64,000 nt of DNA from Isochrysis galbana (taxonomy: Eukaryota > Haptophyta > Isochrysidales > Isochrysidaceae), in assembly GCA_018136815.1 (NCBI GenBank), contig CM030943.1:2201370-2265369 (forward strand), given 5' to 3'. The notes beneath the pieces are model-generated. The model searched no databases. It saw only the letters and a list, made by a program, of their open reading frames with translations, and was not told where the DNA came from. Positions 51,047 to 59,834 of the stretch are shown here, piece after piece. Each line of letters starts with the position of its first letter. Position 1 is the first letter of the stretch. Position numbers and translations under genes: made by a program.

Positions 51047-51244
51047 CGTGACCGGCGCACACCGCGTGCTTCCGGAGAGGGAGAGAGGGAGGAGAGAGAG
51101 AGAGAGGAGAGAGAGAGAGGCGACCGCTGCCATCGCCAATGGCGCGAGGGGGCGCGCGAGGGGGGGGGGGGCGGTTTAACCCTAGTATGTGCCAAAAATG
51201 GACGTTTGGGGGGTTGAGGGTTGAGGAATCAGCTTCGGGTGCTG
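51047..51244. other. Upstream flank of GNAT-like gene
   Basis: GA microsatellite (51073-51120); the frame stays open to an ATG at 51139, so the start could be farther 5'. Confidence 0.5.
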
Positions 51245-51348
51245 TATGTTGTATAAACTTGATAATATTCTTACCGCACGCGCGGCGAATGGAACCACTA
51301 CCTACACGTAGTATACTTTCTACACCCCCACTCCCCCGGCCCTTCCCC
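51245..51348 (+). repeat. Family C repeat, edge fragment
   Basis: ATATTCTTACCGCACGCGCG, GGAACCACTACCTACACGTA and TTTCTACACCCCCACTCCCC match the minus strand of 42655-42757. Confidence 0.7.
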
Positions 51349-51612
51349 CCTGACGAATTGGGATGGCCCATAGGGCCTGAGGGCAATGAGGAAGGGGCGA
51401 AGCCGGCGGCAGGCGCGGCGAGGGAGACCAATTTGGAGGTGCTGACGGGCTGAAGCAAGCCCGTCAGCAGAGGAAGGCGGGCAGGCGGGCTTGAGCGAGG
51501 GCGAGGACGGCGGCGAGAACGACATCGAGCGAGCGGCGAGAGGCGAGGGCGAGTGTGAGGAGGGCTGTGATGGCAGGGGCTGGCGAGGCGAGGCGAGACT
51601 GTAGGGTATGAG
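51349..51612. other. No gene seen
   Basis: GC-rich sequence with GGCGAGGGCGAG-type repeats next to the LTR. Confidence 0.4.
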
Positions 51613-52195
51613 TGTTACGAGAGCGAGAGCGACGAGAACGAGAGCGACGGATGACGACTGACGACAGGACGACGGTCAAAGACACCCAGGAAAACGCTCC
51701 GACTCTCGCCCCACGACTTTCTCACATAACTCGACTGAAATCAAACCCAAACACTCCGATCAGACAACGACGGACGACGACCAAAGGGCGATCTGTCGGC
51801 GATCTTGTCTGGAACGGGAATCGCACCATAACGGAAACGAGGGGCAATCTTGCTACGCAGGATTCCAAGGGACCTACCGAATAAGACGAGAGAAGTGCGA
51901 TGTGCCTAAGGGGGAGATACGAAGAGGTCGCAGATTAAACCTGATTGCCCCCAGAAGCAGATAAAGAAACGCAGGGGAGATAGCAAATTAAACCTATTTG
52001 CGAGGCGCCTGGGAGGAAGAAAGGTGGGGAAACTTCCCTTCTCTTTCGAGAGAAAGAGAGAGGGCGCTCCACAACCCACGATCCCATGCATCCAAGCGAA
52101 GCTTTTGACCGAGAACGAGAGAAAGCAGAGAATTATAACGATAAATGCCGAACGACGAAGAGAAGCCTAACGAGTGTCGATTCGCGAATGCGACA
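51613..52195 (-). repeat. LTR of the TGTCGCAT family (583 bp, minus strand)
   Basis: On the minus strand it begins TGTCGCATTCGCGAATCGAC at 52195 and ends TCTCGTAACA at 51613. CTAGCAAGGGGG precedes it (52196-52207), so it is a 3' LTR with internal sequence to its right. It is highly similar to 61363-61911 over the first ~550 bp. Confidence 0.75.
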
Positions 52196-52567
52196 CCCCC
52201 TTGCTAGGATCGAGCGTCCCGCGAGGAAAGAAGAGAACCTAACGGATATCGGAGAGCTCGCTCCGAACAAGCCACGAGAAAGGCAGAAGAGCAATCCTGA
52301 ACGAGACCGAATGAGCGAAGAGCGAAGAGCGAATAAATCCAAATCCGAAGAGCGAATGAAACAATAAATCCGAAGAGCGAATGAAACAATAAATCCGAAT
52401 GGGTGGAGAGCCGCGCGCAAAACGCCGAACCAAGACGGAAGACGTGATGAGCGACGCACCGAGAACTTACGAACAATCGAGGACCGATGAGAACGCGGAA
52501 CGACGAGAATCGAGAATCGAGAGCGAGAAACGAAGAACGCGGAACGACGAGAATCGAGCGTGTGAAC
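52196..52567 (-). mobile_element. Remnant internal sequence next to the 3' LTR, with 25-bp tandem repeat
   Basis: After the polypurine tract the sequence has no retroviral-type domains. AATCCGAAGAGCGAATGAAA repeats in tandem at about 52328-52398. Confidence 0.4.
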
Positions 52568-52672
52568 ATGTTAGCCTAATATCTAGATATTAGGTATCTA
52601 CTTGGCAAATCTCACTATTAGTATCTAATATGTTAGCCGATGTGCACTATTAGTATCTAATATGTTAGCTGT
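52568..52672 (+). repeat. Palindrome and CACTATTAGTATCTAATATG tandem words
   Basis: CCTAATATCTAGATATTAGG (52575-52594) is a perfect 20-bp palindrome. It is followed by two near-identical CACTATTAGTATCTAATATG units (with GTTAGC after each). Confidence 0.8.
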
Positions 52673-53204
52673 GGCCGCCAAACCTATGTCGTATTCCATA
52701 CGATGACAGACTTTTACTTCTAACCGGTGGTTTATCTTAAGCCTCAAGGTCTCGTCGGCGACATTCTACCCCTTCTCTTACTTTCTTTCGATGTCATCAA
52801 ACGTTCCACGACTGTCTTCCGTCTTCTCTTCACGCATCGGTTGTAGTCTTCCGTCTTCTCTTCGTATATCGGCGGTAGCTCCACAGCGAGGTCTGCTCTC
52901 GGTGTTCCGACTTCTCTGCTTCGCATGTCTGTGCGCCGATGAGTTGCCTTGGTGCCGACGCTTGACAGTCCGCCCTGAGTGTGGTTAGTTTTCGCCCTGT
53001 TTGGTTTAGTTCGTGTGTGTCTGTGTGACGAGGGAGCTTTTTGAGTCCCTGCGTTGTAGTCTCTCGTGTCTACCTTGGACCTAAGAAGCTCTCATTCTCC
53101 TTCTCTCTCCTCCTCTAGCCCGCTAGCAAGCCTCGGCCCTACCCTCCAACGCCGCGCGTTGTGAGCCTCCGAACCTCCGTCTCTCTTCTCGTCCCTCGCA
53201 CTCG
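52673..53204. other. 5' leader of the 53-kb retroelement, no gene
   Basis: CT-rich sequence before the gag-like ORF; a 5' LTR could not be delimited. Confidence 0.4.
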
Positions 53205-54374
53205 ATGGTAGAAGCTGTCAGACCCGACTTCTACTATGACCTCTCAGACATATTCCCGCAAGCAACCACCTACGACTCCTTCACGGCCGCGTCAGCTGCC
53301 GGCTCGATCGAACGGCCCTCTGCCCACGAGCCAGTAGTCATCGCGTGTTCGACAAGCACAAATTCCGTCTTGGCGCCTACGACCGCGCCGTCCCATAATC
53401 CCGCTCCACTTCTGCCCATGGAAACAGCGGGAACTTCTTTCGGGCCACAAGGGGTCCACTTCGTCGGAACCGGCGGCTCCGAGCCTCCGCAAGGTCCTTC
53501 TAACACGGCGGCGCCATCCGCCGCTCCGTCTGACGAGCCGCTGCTCGTGGATCCACTCCGCGATCGAACCGAGCTCACCTCTCTCGGGACCTCGGGCAGC
53601 CCGAGGCCCGACCCCCAAGTCCACCCGCTTGAAGACAGCGCGTGGGAACACGTAAGCGAGTCCCCTTCGGCCGCCGACTTTTTAGCCGACCGCCTCGCCC
53701 ACATGCAGTCCGCGATCGACGCCCAACTACTTCGCGATGAGAAACGCGACCGAGAGCACGCCGCCCTCCTCGAGATGATAGCGGGCCTCAGCACCCACGT
53801 CAGGGCCTTGCGGGCTTCTACCACCCCGACGCCTGCAGCAGAGACGGCACACCCTTCGGCGCCGATACCGCCCCCTTCATCGACCGCACGTCCTTCAGCG
53901 CCTCACGCGGTCGCCCCACCTCGCACCTCGGTAGGGGTGCTCCCTTACGCCCCTCGCTCCTCCTCTCGGGCTGACTTCACCCCCGCTCCCGGCTACGGGT
54001 ACCCGGAGGACCTCCACACCCCGCCGGTGCCTTTCACGCCAAGGCCCCACTTCACGCCTCGCCGCGAGGACACGAGCGCCCCGCCGCTGTCGACCATGGG
54101 CCTCCGCGCGGTACCGCTGACGTCGTCGCCAAAGCTCGAGCATCCACCCGACCCAGGGTACGCCCCGGACGGCGAGCGTGACATCATCAACGCCGAGTGG
54201 ATGAACCTCCTAGGCTACGAGGCCTTTCAAGTCGCCTCGCTCTACCGAGACTCGCCGCACTTCGAGCATATCCACCAAGTCCTCCAAAGTCCGGTCTCTC
54301 GATCCCCCGAAAGTCCTGGTCTTGGGCGAAACCAGCGGCGTCGTCGCCACCATGTTTTATTTAGGGGGCGCTAG
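53205..54374 (+). CDS. Gag-like protein of a retroelement
   Basis: MVEAVRPDFYYDLSDIFPQ... is a 389-codon ORF. Residues ~1-150 are disordered. About 160-205 (DFLADRLAHMQSAIDAQLLRDEKRDREHAALLEMIAGLSTHVRALRAS) form a predicted coiled coil, as in many retrotransposon Gag proteins. The rest is Pro-rich, and a folded tail (INAEWMNLLGYEAFQVASLYRDSPHFEHIHQVLQS) follows. Right after this tail the reading frame continues unproductively to FRGR, while the methyltransferase domain begins in another frame. No zinc knuckle was seen. In the 40-kb copy the corresponding tail and methyltransferase are in one frame. Confidence 0.55.
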   Translation: MVEAVRPDFYYDLSDIFPQATTYDSFTAASAAGSIERPSAHEPVVIACSTSTNSVLAPTTAPSHNPAPLLPMETAGTSFGPQGVHFVGTGGSEPPQGPSNTAAPSAAPSDEPLLVDPLRDRTELTSLGTSGSPRPDPQVHPLEDSAWEHVSESPSAADFLADRLAHMQSAIDAQLLRDEKRDREHAALLEMIAGLSTHVRALRASTTPTPAAETAHPSAPIPPPSSTARPSAPHAVAPPRTSVGVLPYAPRSSSRADFTPAPGYGYPEDLHTPPVPFTPRPHFTPRREDTSAPPLSTMGLRAVPLTSSPKLEHPPDPGYAPDGERDIINAEWMNLLGYEAFQVASLYRDSPHFEHIHQVLQSPVSRSPESPGLGRNQRRRRHHVLFRGR

Positions 54375-54810
54375 CGTCGCCACCTGCGACCTCCGCCCTT
54401 CGGAGATCGACTACATCCCCCACTTCCGAGGCGACGCTCGCCACATCCAAGATTTGGGTTGGAACCTAGTGGTGGCCCATCCCCCCTGCACCTACCTGTC
54501 CGCGGTCAGCCGCCAATGGCTCGACAAGGAACCCAACAGGCGGCTCGCTCTCGAATCGGCAGCGCGAGTGTTCGTCTCGATGGCCCTTTCCGACGCTCCC
54601 TTCGTCGCGGTCGAAAACCCCCGGATGCACTCCGAGGCAACAGCTTTAGTCGGGGAGCTGGTTCCACGCCAATATGTCCAACCCTATGAACACGGGACCG
54701 GGCATCCGTCTGACGATGCGGGCGGCGGGGCAGCAGTCAGCATGGAGACCAGTTGGGGGGGGGGGGGGCAGACCGGTGTAGGGAAGACCAGATGCCATGT
54801 CATAATGTAA
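54280..54810 (+). CDS. Phage-type cytosine methyltransferase-like domain in a retroelement
   Basis: Different frame from the gag-like ORF. The reading contains PPKVLVLGETSGVVATMFYLGG and ATCDLRPSEIDYIPHF (SAM-binding region), GWNLVVAHPPCTYLSAVSRQWL (PPC, the catalytic Cys motif IV of cytosine-5 methyltransferases), and LSDAPFVAVENPRMHSEA (ENP, the motif VI position; ENV in classical enzymes). QYVQPYEHG follows, as in short phage and prophage proteins of this group. Homology stops near 54703, before the usual K.T.LWLKGLP segment; the rest is repeat-derived. The domain lacks a target-recognition region and is probably inactive as preserved. It would act on DNA if functional. Confidence 0.6.
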   Translation, partial: SSKVRSLDPPKVLVLGETSGVVATMFYLGGASVATCDLRPSEIDYIPHFRGDARHIQDLGWNLVVAHPPCTYLSAVSRQWLDKEPNRRLALESAARVFVSMALSDAPFVAVENPRMHSEATALVGELVPRQYVQPYEHGTGHPSDDAGGGAAVSMETSWGGGGQTGVGKTRCHVIM

Positions 54811-54811
54811 A

Positions 54812-55240
54812 AATATAAAACATCTGAGCGTTAGTACCACTACTCCCACTAGCCCGGTACTATCACGACACCCCTCAGCGCACCTGCCCGTACGCCTTGA
54901 CGTGTGCTGTCACTAGACACATACGCATATGCACCCCTCCGAATCTCCCCCCTCGCAAACCCCCGGCTCCCATTATAACTCCCCACAAGCTACAATGAGG
55001 GAAAACCCATTGAGGCGGACCGACCTACGTCGGGCGTCGGGCGACTCTCCGGGAAAAAGCACCGGGGGGGGGGGAGGAACCTCTCNNNNNNNNNNNNNNN
55101 NNNNNNNNNNNNNNNNNNNNNNNNNNNNNNNNNNNNNNNNNNNNNNNNNNNNNNNNNNNNNNNNNNNNNNNNNNNNNNNNNNNNNGTCATGAAAAGAAAC
55201 GGCCCTTACAGCTCTCGCCGCGAGCTGTCCTCGAGAAGTA
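54812..55240 (+). repeat. Dispersed repeat family F, copy 2 (contains the assembly gap)
   Basis: Matches 28656-29045 in order. The N run replaces the part after GGGGGGGGGGAGGAACCTCTC; copy 1 suggests only a few tens of bases belong here, ending in GAACGGGCCTTAC (copy 2: AACGGCCCTTAC). Confidence 0.85.
55086..55185. other. Assembly gap (100 N)
   Basis: Exactly 100 N, the convention for a gap of unknown size, next to a G homopolymer. Confidence 0.99.
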
Positions 55241-56172
55241 AAAGACTGCACCCCGGGATACCTGCCACCGTGGTTTCATAATGTAAAAATAAACCATAAA
55301 CCGACACTTATGGTCTTTGGCCGACGGCCGTTGCGCGCGCTCCATGACCCCATCGGTTTACTGATAGTTGGAAGGGGACCTCGGTTCGAATCTGGGCTGG
55401 GTCAGGGGGAGAAATTTTGTCGCACCGCGCCTAGATACGAATTTTGGTAACAATTATTCATTGCGCTGGCTATCTATTGCCATTCATCACACATCATCCA
55501 CGCATTCAACATACACTTTGCAATCTGACTTGGGCAAGAGACAGGTTGTGCTGAATCAGAAATGAAGGTCTAAGATAGCCAGGGACACAGACGGTGACTG
55601 AGCTGAAACGAAAATAACCTTCAATACGGACGAACAGAGGAAATCTCCCTCGCCTGCTGGCACAGCGGGGTGCTCGGGATAGGCACGAATTGGCCCCCTG
55701 GCTCAGGCAAGCAAGGGTCGTAGTCCAGGAGACAACTCGGGCGCCCCCGAGGGGCGCCACTGAACAGGCGTCCGGGTGCAACATCATAAATTAGCAAGGT
55801 AGCATAGACGACGAGGGCAGCGTGCGCATCAAGAGCAAGACAAGAGGGGCTAGCAAGAGCGGGCAAGTTGGAACGAAAGACGGAATTGAGAGGCTTATAC
55901 ACCAATGCGCTTCGCGGCAGCCGGTTGGAGATTGGAGAAGGACGGAGTCGAGGCATGGTGACGAGAATTTACGGGGCAGGTTTCGGATATGATACACAGG
56001 CGGAGAGACGGCGATGTTGCCACGCGTCGGTCCGCCCAGCAATCAACGGACGTTGGCTGATGGGCGCTGTCCAAGCCACCAGTTTGGTGCCAGGATGGCA
56101 GTTGGTACCCGGAAGGTTGAGCAGGTCAGGCGATGAGGACAAGTATGAGGAGGACGATTGCGTGTGAGCCGT
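55241..56172. other. Intergenic, no gene called
   Basis: CGCGCTCCATGACCCCATCG (55337) parallels 48239. GGTTCGAATC at 55384 looks like an RNA polymerase III B box, but a full tRNA fold was not found. The right part is the 3' flank of the U-box gene. Confidence 0.4.
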
Positions 56173-56640
56173 TCAGGCCATCAGCCCGGTCAGGCCGAGG
56201 GTGGGAGACTCGTTGGGGCTGAGCCATAGCCCGAGCCGACCAGTTGCGACGGCTCCCGTGACGGACTGAATGATGCGTGCAGCCTCGGCGGCGGCGGCGT
56301 CCTCGCGAAGGCGCGCGAGCCAGCGCTCCGCAAGGGGGCCACGCAGCGCGCCCGAGCGCACGAGTCTCTCGATCCGTTCGCGCACTGAGAAGGCGGTGGT
56401 GAGGCGTGGTCCCATTGGCTGCCCGGTGACGGGGGAGGTGAGCTGCTCGTCGGCCGCCTCGCGAATATGCTCGGCGATGGCGGCGCGTTCGTAGACGCGA
56501 TCGTCCTCGGCGCGGGCCGGATCGACGAGTAGCTCATGCGTCAGCGGGCACAAGAACTCGGACGCGTCCGCCAGCTCAGGAGGAGGAGAGTCTGCCGAGC
56601 GAGCGGCGAGCCTCACGAGGGGAGCCTCGCAGCCGGCCAT
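56173..56640 (-). CDS. U-box domain protein, probable E3 ubiquitin ligase (155 aa, single exon)
   Basis: The ORF starts MAGCEAPLVRLAARS at 56640. Residues ~28-95 are a U-box: EFLCPLTHELLVDPARAEDDRVYERAAIAEHIREAADEQLTSPVTGQPMGPRLTTAFSVRERIERLV. It has the CP.T...M/L.DPV core, the Y(E/D)R..I..W-type helix and TSP.TG pattern of RING-like folds without zinc ligands. The C-terminal ~55 residues form an Ala/Arg-rich helix and a short tail. No substrate-binding domain is present, so it is a minimal U-box protein. It would recruit a ubiquitin-loaded E2; partners are unknown. Confidence 0.85.
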   Translation of the reverse strand: MAGCEAPLVRLAARSADSPPPELADASEFLCPLTHELLVDPARAEDDRVYERAAIAEHIREAADEQLTSPVTGQPMGPRLTTAFSVRERIERLVRSGALRGPLAERWLARLREDAAAAEAARIIQSVTGAVATGRLGLWLSPNESPTLGLTGLMA

Positions 56641-57419
56641 TGAAGAGAGGGAGAGCGAGCGAGCGAGTGAGCGGGAGAGGAGGGCCGGCTGGGTGGTGGC
56701 ACGTCGGCGTGTGCTGGCGCGTCGGTGGGTGTGCGGCGGGGGCGTGCTGGCGAGAGGCGCTGGGAGAGGGAGGAGGGGAGGGAGGGGAGAGGAGGGAAGG
56801 AGATGGGGTGGAGAGGGCGGGAGCGAGCGGAGTGGCCCAAATGAGAGGGAAGGCGGCTCGCTTGATGGACCTCTCGCTTTCTTCTCTATCCGGCGAGATT
56901 CCTATTCGTATCGCGGGGTCGGCAGGGGGCGGCGAGAGATTTCACTTCGACGGATGCCCTGCGGAGGGGAATCTGCGTCCGCCAGTTCTCTCTCCATCGA
57001 GAGAGCGCCGGCGGGCCCTCGAGACGGCTCCAAGGGCTGCCGCGGAAACATAATATTTCCCCATAAATAGCGTGAATATTCCTCGGCGGAGAGATGTGAC
57101 GCGCCACACCTGGGATCCCGCTGGCGTCTTTCACGTTCCCCAGGGGTATTTCTTCTCTCCCCCGGAGGTGGTCTCGTGGGCTCCTCGGGGCTCCCAGAGG
57201 AAGAGAGGGAGAGAGGGAACCTTGACCTCTCATCAAAACGGGATGCTCCGCGCCCCAAACCCCGACCGTCCGCAGATCTCGCGGACGGCCGAGGGCGTTT
57301 CTAACCCAACGGGGGCGTTTCTTCCTCCCACCCTTTCCCTCCGCGACGGCGGCCGCTCATCACGCTCGGGCGCTGCCCCCCCCACCCCCCCCTCGCGCCA
57401 AGGAAGCCCCCCCCCCCCC
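56641..57419. other. Upstream flank of U-box gene and GC-rich spacer
   Basis: GA/GC-rich sequence; no other gene recognised. A long C run starts at about 57409. Confidence 0.5.
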
Positions 57420-57830
57420 CCCCCCGCGCCCGCCCCCCCCCCAAAATCAATCTCGCGCCACATCTCGCCGGCGGGGCGCGGGGGAGACCCCCATGAGACG
57501 CCGCCGAGATATGAGCTCCCCCAGATCCCATCCGAGGCGGAGGACCAATCTCGCATGTAGGGAGGAGGAAAGCGGACGCCCCTCGCCGCCCCCCCTTCCC
57601 CGCCGCGCCTCCCCCCCCCGCGCGCACAACGCCCTCCCCCCTCCCCCCCGCGCCCTATTGAGGCGCGGGGGGGGGGTTGCCGAGGGGGAGAGGGGAGATC
57701 GCCTTATACCCCCCAACCCATCGGGCGAGATGGGCCCTTCTCCCGCCACGGGCCGGATCTCCCCCGCGCCCCGCCCGCGAGATGTGGCGCGAGATTGGAT
57801 TTTGTTTTTGGGGGGGGCGAAGGGGTGCGC
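57420..57830. mobile_element. Fold-back element with ~45-60-bp inverted ends
   Basis: Left arm: a C run, then CAAAATCAATCTCGCGCCAC, ATCTCGCCGGCGGGGCGCGG and GGGAGA (57438-57490). Right arm (57756-57815) is its near-perfect complement: TCTCCCCCGCGCCCCGCCCG, CGAGATGTGGCGCGAGATTG, GATTTTG and a G run. The ~270-bp centre has no convincing ORF. It is consistent with a MITE or a fold-back transposon. No target duplication was identified because homopolymers obscure the ends. Confidence 0.75.
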
Positions 57831-59093
57831 CCCCTGTTCCCCACGCTGTCGTCGGCGGTGGAGATGGTCATCGTTAGACCCTGACCCCCTAATACAAAGC
57901 CCGATTCGACCGCCCTGCCGCGGCGGTGGGCGGCGGCGGTGGGCGGCGGTGTGCCGCCGTCGGGGTCTCCGATGCGCTCCGCCGACGGCGGCGGCGACCC
58001 CCCCCGCCCCTCGCCCCTTTCGTGGGAGAGGGACGAGGAGAATGGAGGTGGGGGGGGGGGGGGGGGGAGGGGGAACAACGCGCGCGCCGGGGGAGGAAGG
58101 GGTCCGACGCGCAGTGTCCGCGCAGTGTCCACCACCACCCGCCTCTCATTACGGGAAGATTCGGGTCGCCGATCCGCATCGTCGCTGAGCCGATGCGGAT
58201 TCGTCGCGCGCCGCTGACGATCGGCAACCGGTGATTCCGGAATCGGATTGGAATCGTGTGCGCGCGACGGACGATTCCCACTCTCTCGCAAGAGGCGGAG
58301 CGCTTGATGAGTTTGCGAGTTTCATCAGCCGGAGCGCGCTCGGGTTTCTCGCGGGGGGAAAGGCTAGTTTTACTTTCTATCCCTTCGGCTTTCGGTGTGC
58401 GGGTCGTCTGCCTAGATCCTACAGTAGGGGCGCACCATTAAGAAAACAGAGAATTTTGTCCTCTATACTTTCCTTAGCGATCGGCCGCGAGACCATAGGA
58501 GTTTCTTAAGCTGGGTTTCTTGCGCGAATTGCCGAGAGCTACAATATGTATAGAGGTTTCTTAGCGTACTGCTTTCTTGTGATGGTGACCGGCGCCCCTA
58601 GTTTCTTGCTACGGTCTACGGTGGCGCCTCACCTCCTCTCTTCCTCGCTGTCTGATGAGCTTACATTGCGAAGAACTAGGTTTTTGCCAATTTTTGCACT
58701 TAGAAAACAAGGGCGAGCGTGGAGATGAGTGACGAGCAGTGAGCAGTGATCGCCGATCGCCGATCGCCCCCGCGAAATGATTGCAAGGACGTCTGATTGG
58801 GCGGGGGGAGGGGGGTATAGACGAGATTTGCAGAGTTTCGGTCAACACCTAGATTTTCTCTTCTCTCTTCTATCTCCTCTCACATCTTCTTTCTCTCTTC
58901 TCATCCCCTCTCTTCTCATCCTCTCTCTAGCTTCTCATCCTCTCTCTTTCACATTCTTACCTTCTGACCCCCTGGGTCTCGTTGGAGAGGGACGTTCTCA
59001 ACACCCATCTTTTTGCTTCAGTAATGCAGGTATACACCTCATCTATTACGTGTACACCTCATTTTATTCTATTATTTTCTGGGTCCACCACCT
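57831..59093. other. Intergenic, no gene seen
   Basis: CGG/GGC-rich repeats to ~58080, then unique sequence and a CT-rich stretch (58855-58965). No recognisable gene. Confidence 0.5.
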
Positions 59094-59526
59094 CAACTAT
59101 CGTTAAAACGATAGGGTCATGGAGCGCGCGCCGCCGCCCGCTCTCGCTGCCGCTGCCCTCGCCATGATGGACGAAGAGCTCACTGACACGCCGCTGTCGC
59201 CGAAGCGACCGCGTCAGGACGACCCTCCCAGCCAGGTGGGCACAGGAGCCAACCTGCCAAGCCCGCGAACCACCGCGAACGACACGAACAAGGCCGCCAT
59301 GCTGGCAGCAGCCAGCATGCAGCACACCTCATGCACAACACACAGCCACACCAGCCACACCACACCAGTGGGACACCTCCAAAGGGAAGGCCTCCGGGCC
59401 GGGACCCTACACAACCGCGGTACCGCCCCCGCGCTCCGGCGCGAGGGGCCGGCCCGGTACCATCTACAGCAGAGCCCTAAGGGGGAAATGCCGCATCAAA
59501 ACAAAGTGAAAAAAAAAACCTTTTAA
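59094..59526 (+). mobile_element. MERA-type retroposon/LINE 5' fragment
   Basis: CTATCGTTAAAACGATAG (59098-59115) is a perfect stem-loop, followed by ATGGAGCGCGCGCC and a 135-codon ORF (MERAPPPALAAAALAMMDEE...). Near its end GCATCAAAACAAAGTGA (59493-59509) is identical to 61288-61304 in the reverse-transcriptase piece. An A run follows. Confidence 0.65.
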
Positions 59527-59834
59527 TATTCTCGCCTCCCCCGTGGCACTGACTCGCATATTCGTAGCCACGCCCCCTTCCCTTCCTCACCCTCATTCCC
59601 CGCCTTGCGGCAACTCCCCTCGTGCTCTACTTAGGGGCTCGGGATATGTGGGGGGTCCGAGCGGAGCTGTGTGCACTTGTCCTCAGCGGCGTGTTCTCCG
59701 CTCCCTCCTGTGCCACTGAGTGACCCGTTTGTTTTTAGAGTTGTTCCATGGCCCCTTGGCTTAGTGTGCGCGGCGTTCCTCTTAGATGACCTATAGTGAT
59801 CGATCGCGTTCTCAGATGGTAAGTTTCCCCGGGC
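59527..59834. other. Probable 3' UTR of the inverted LINE fragment
   Basis: No ORF. It lies just downstream of the minus-strand LINE reading frame stop. Confidence 0.4.

Noticed and set aside
55340..55402. Possible tRNA or tRNA-derived SINE
   Set aside because: GGTTCGAATC and TGACCC...GGGTCA are suggestive, but the interval is ~62 nt, T-stem pairing fails and no anticodon arm was found.
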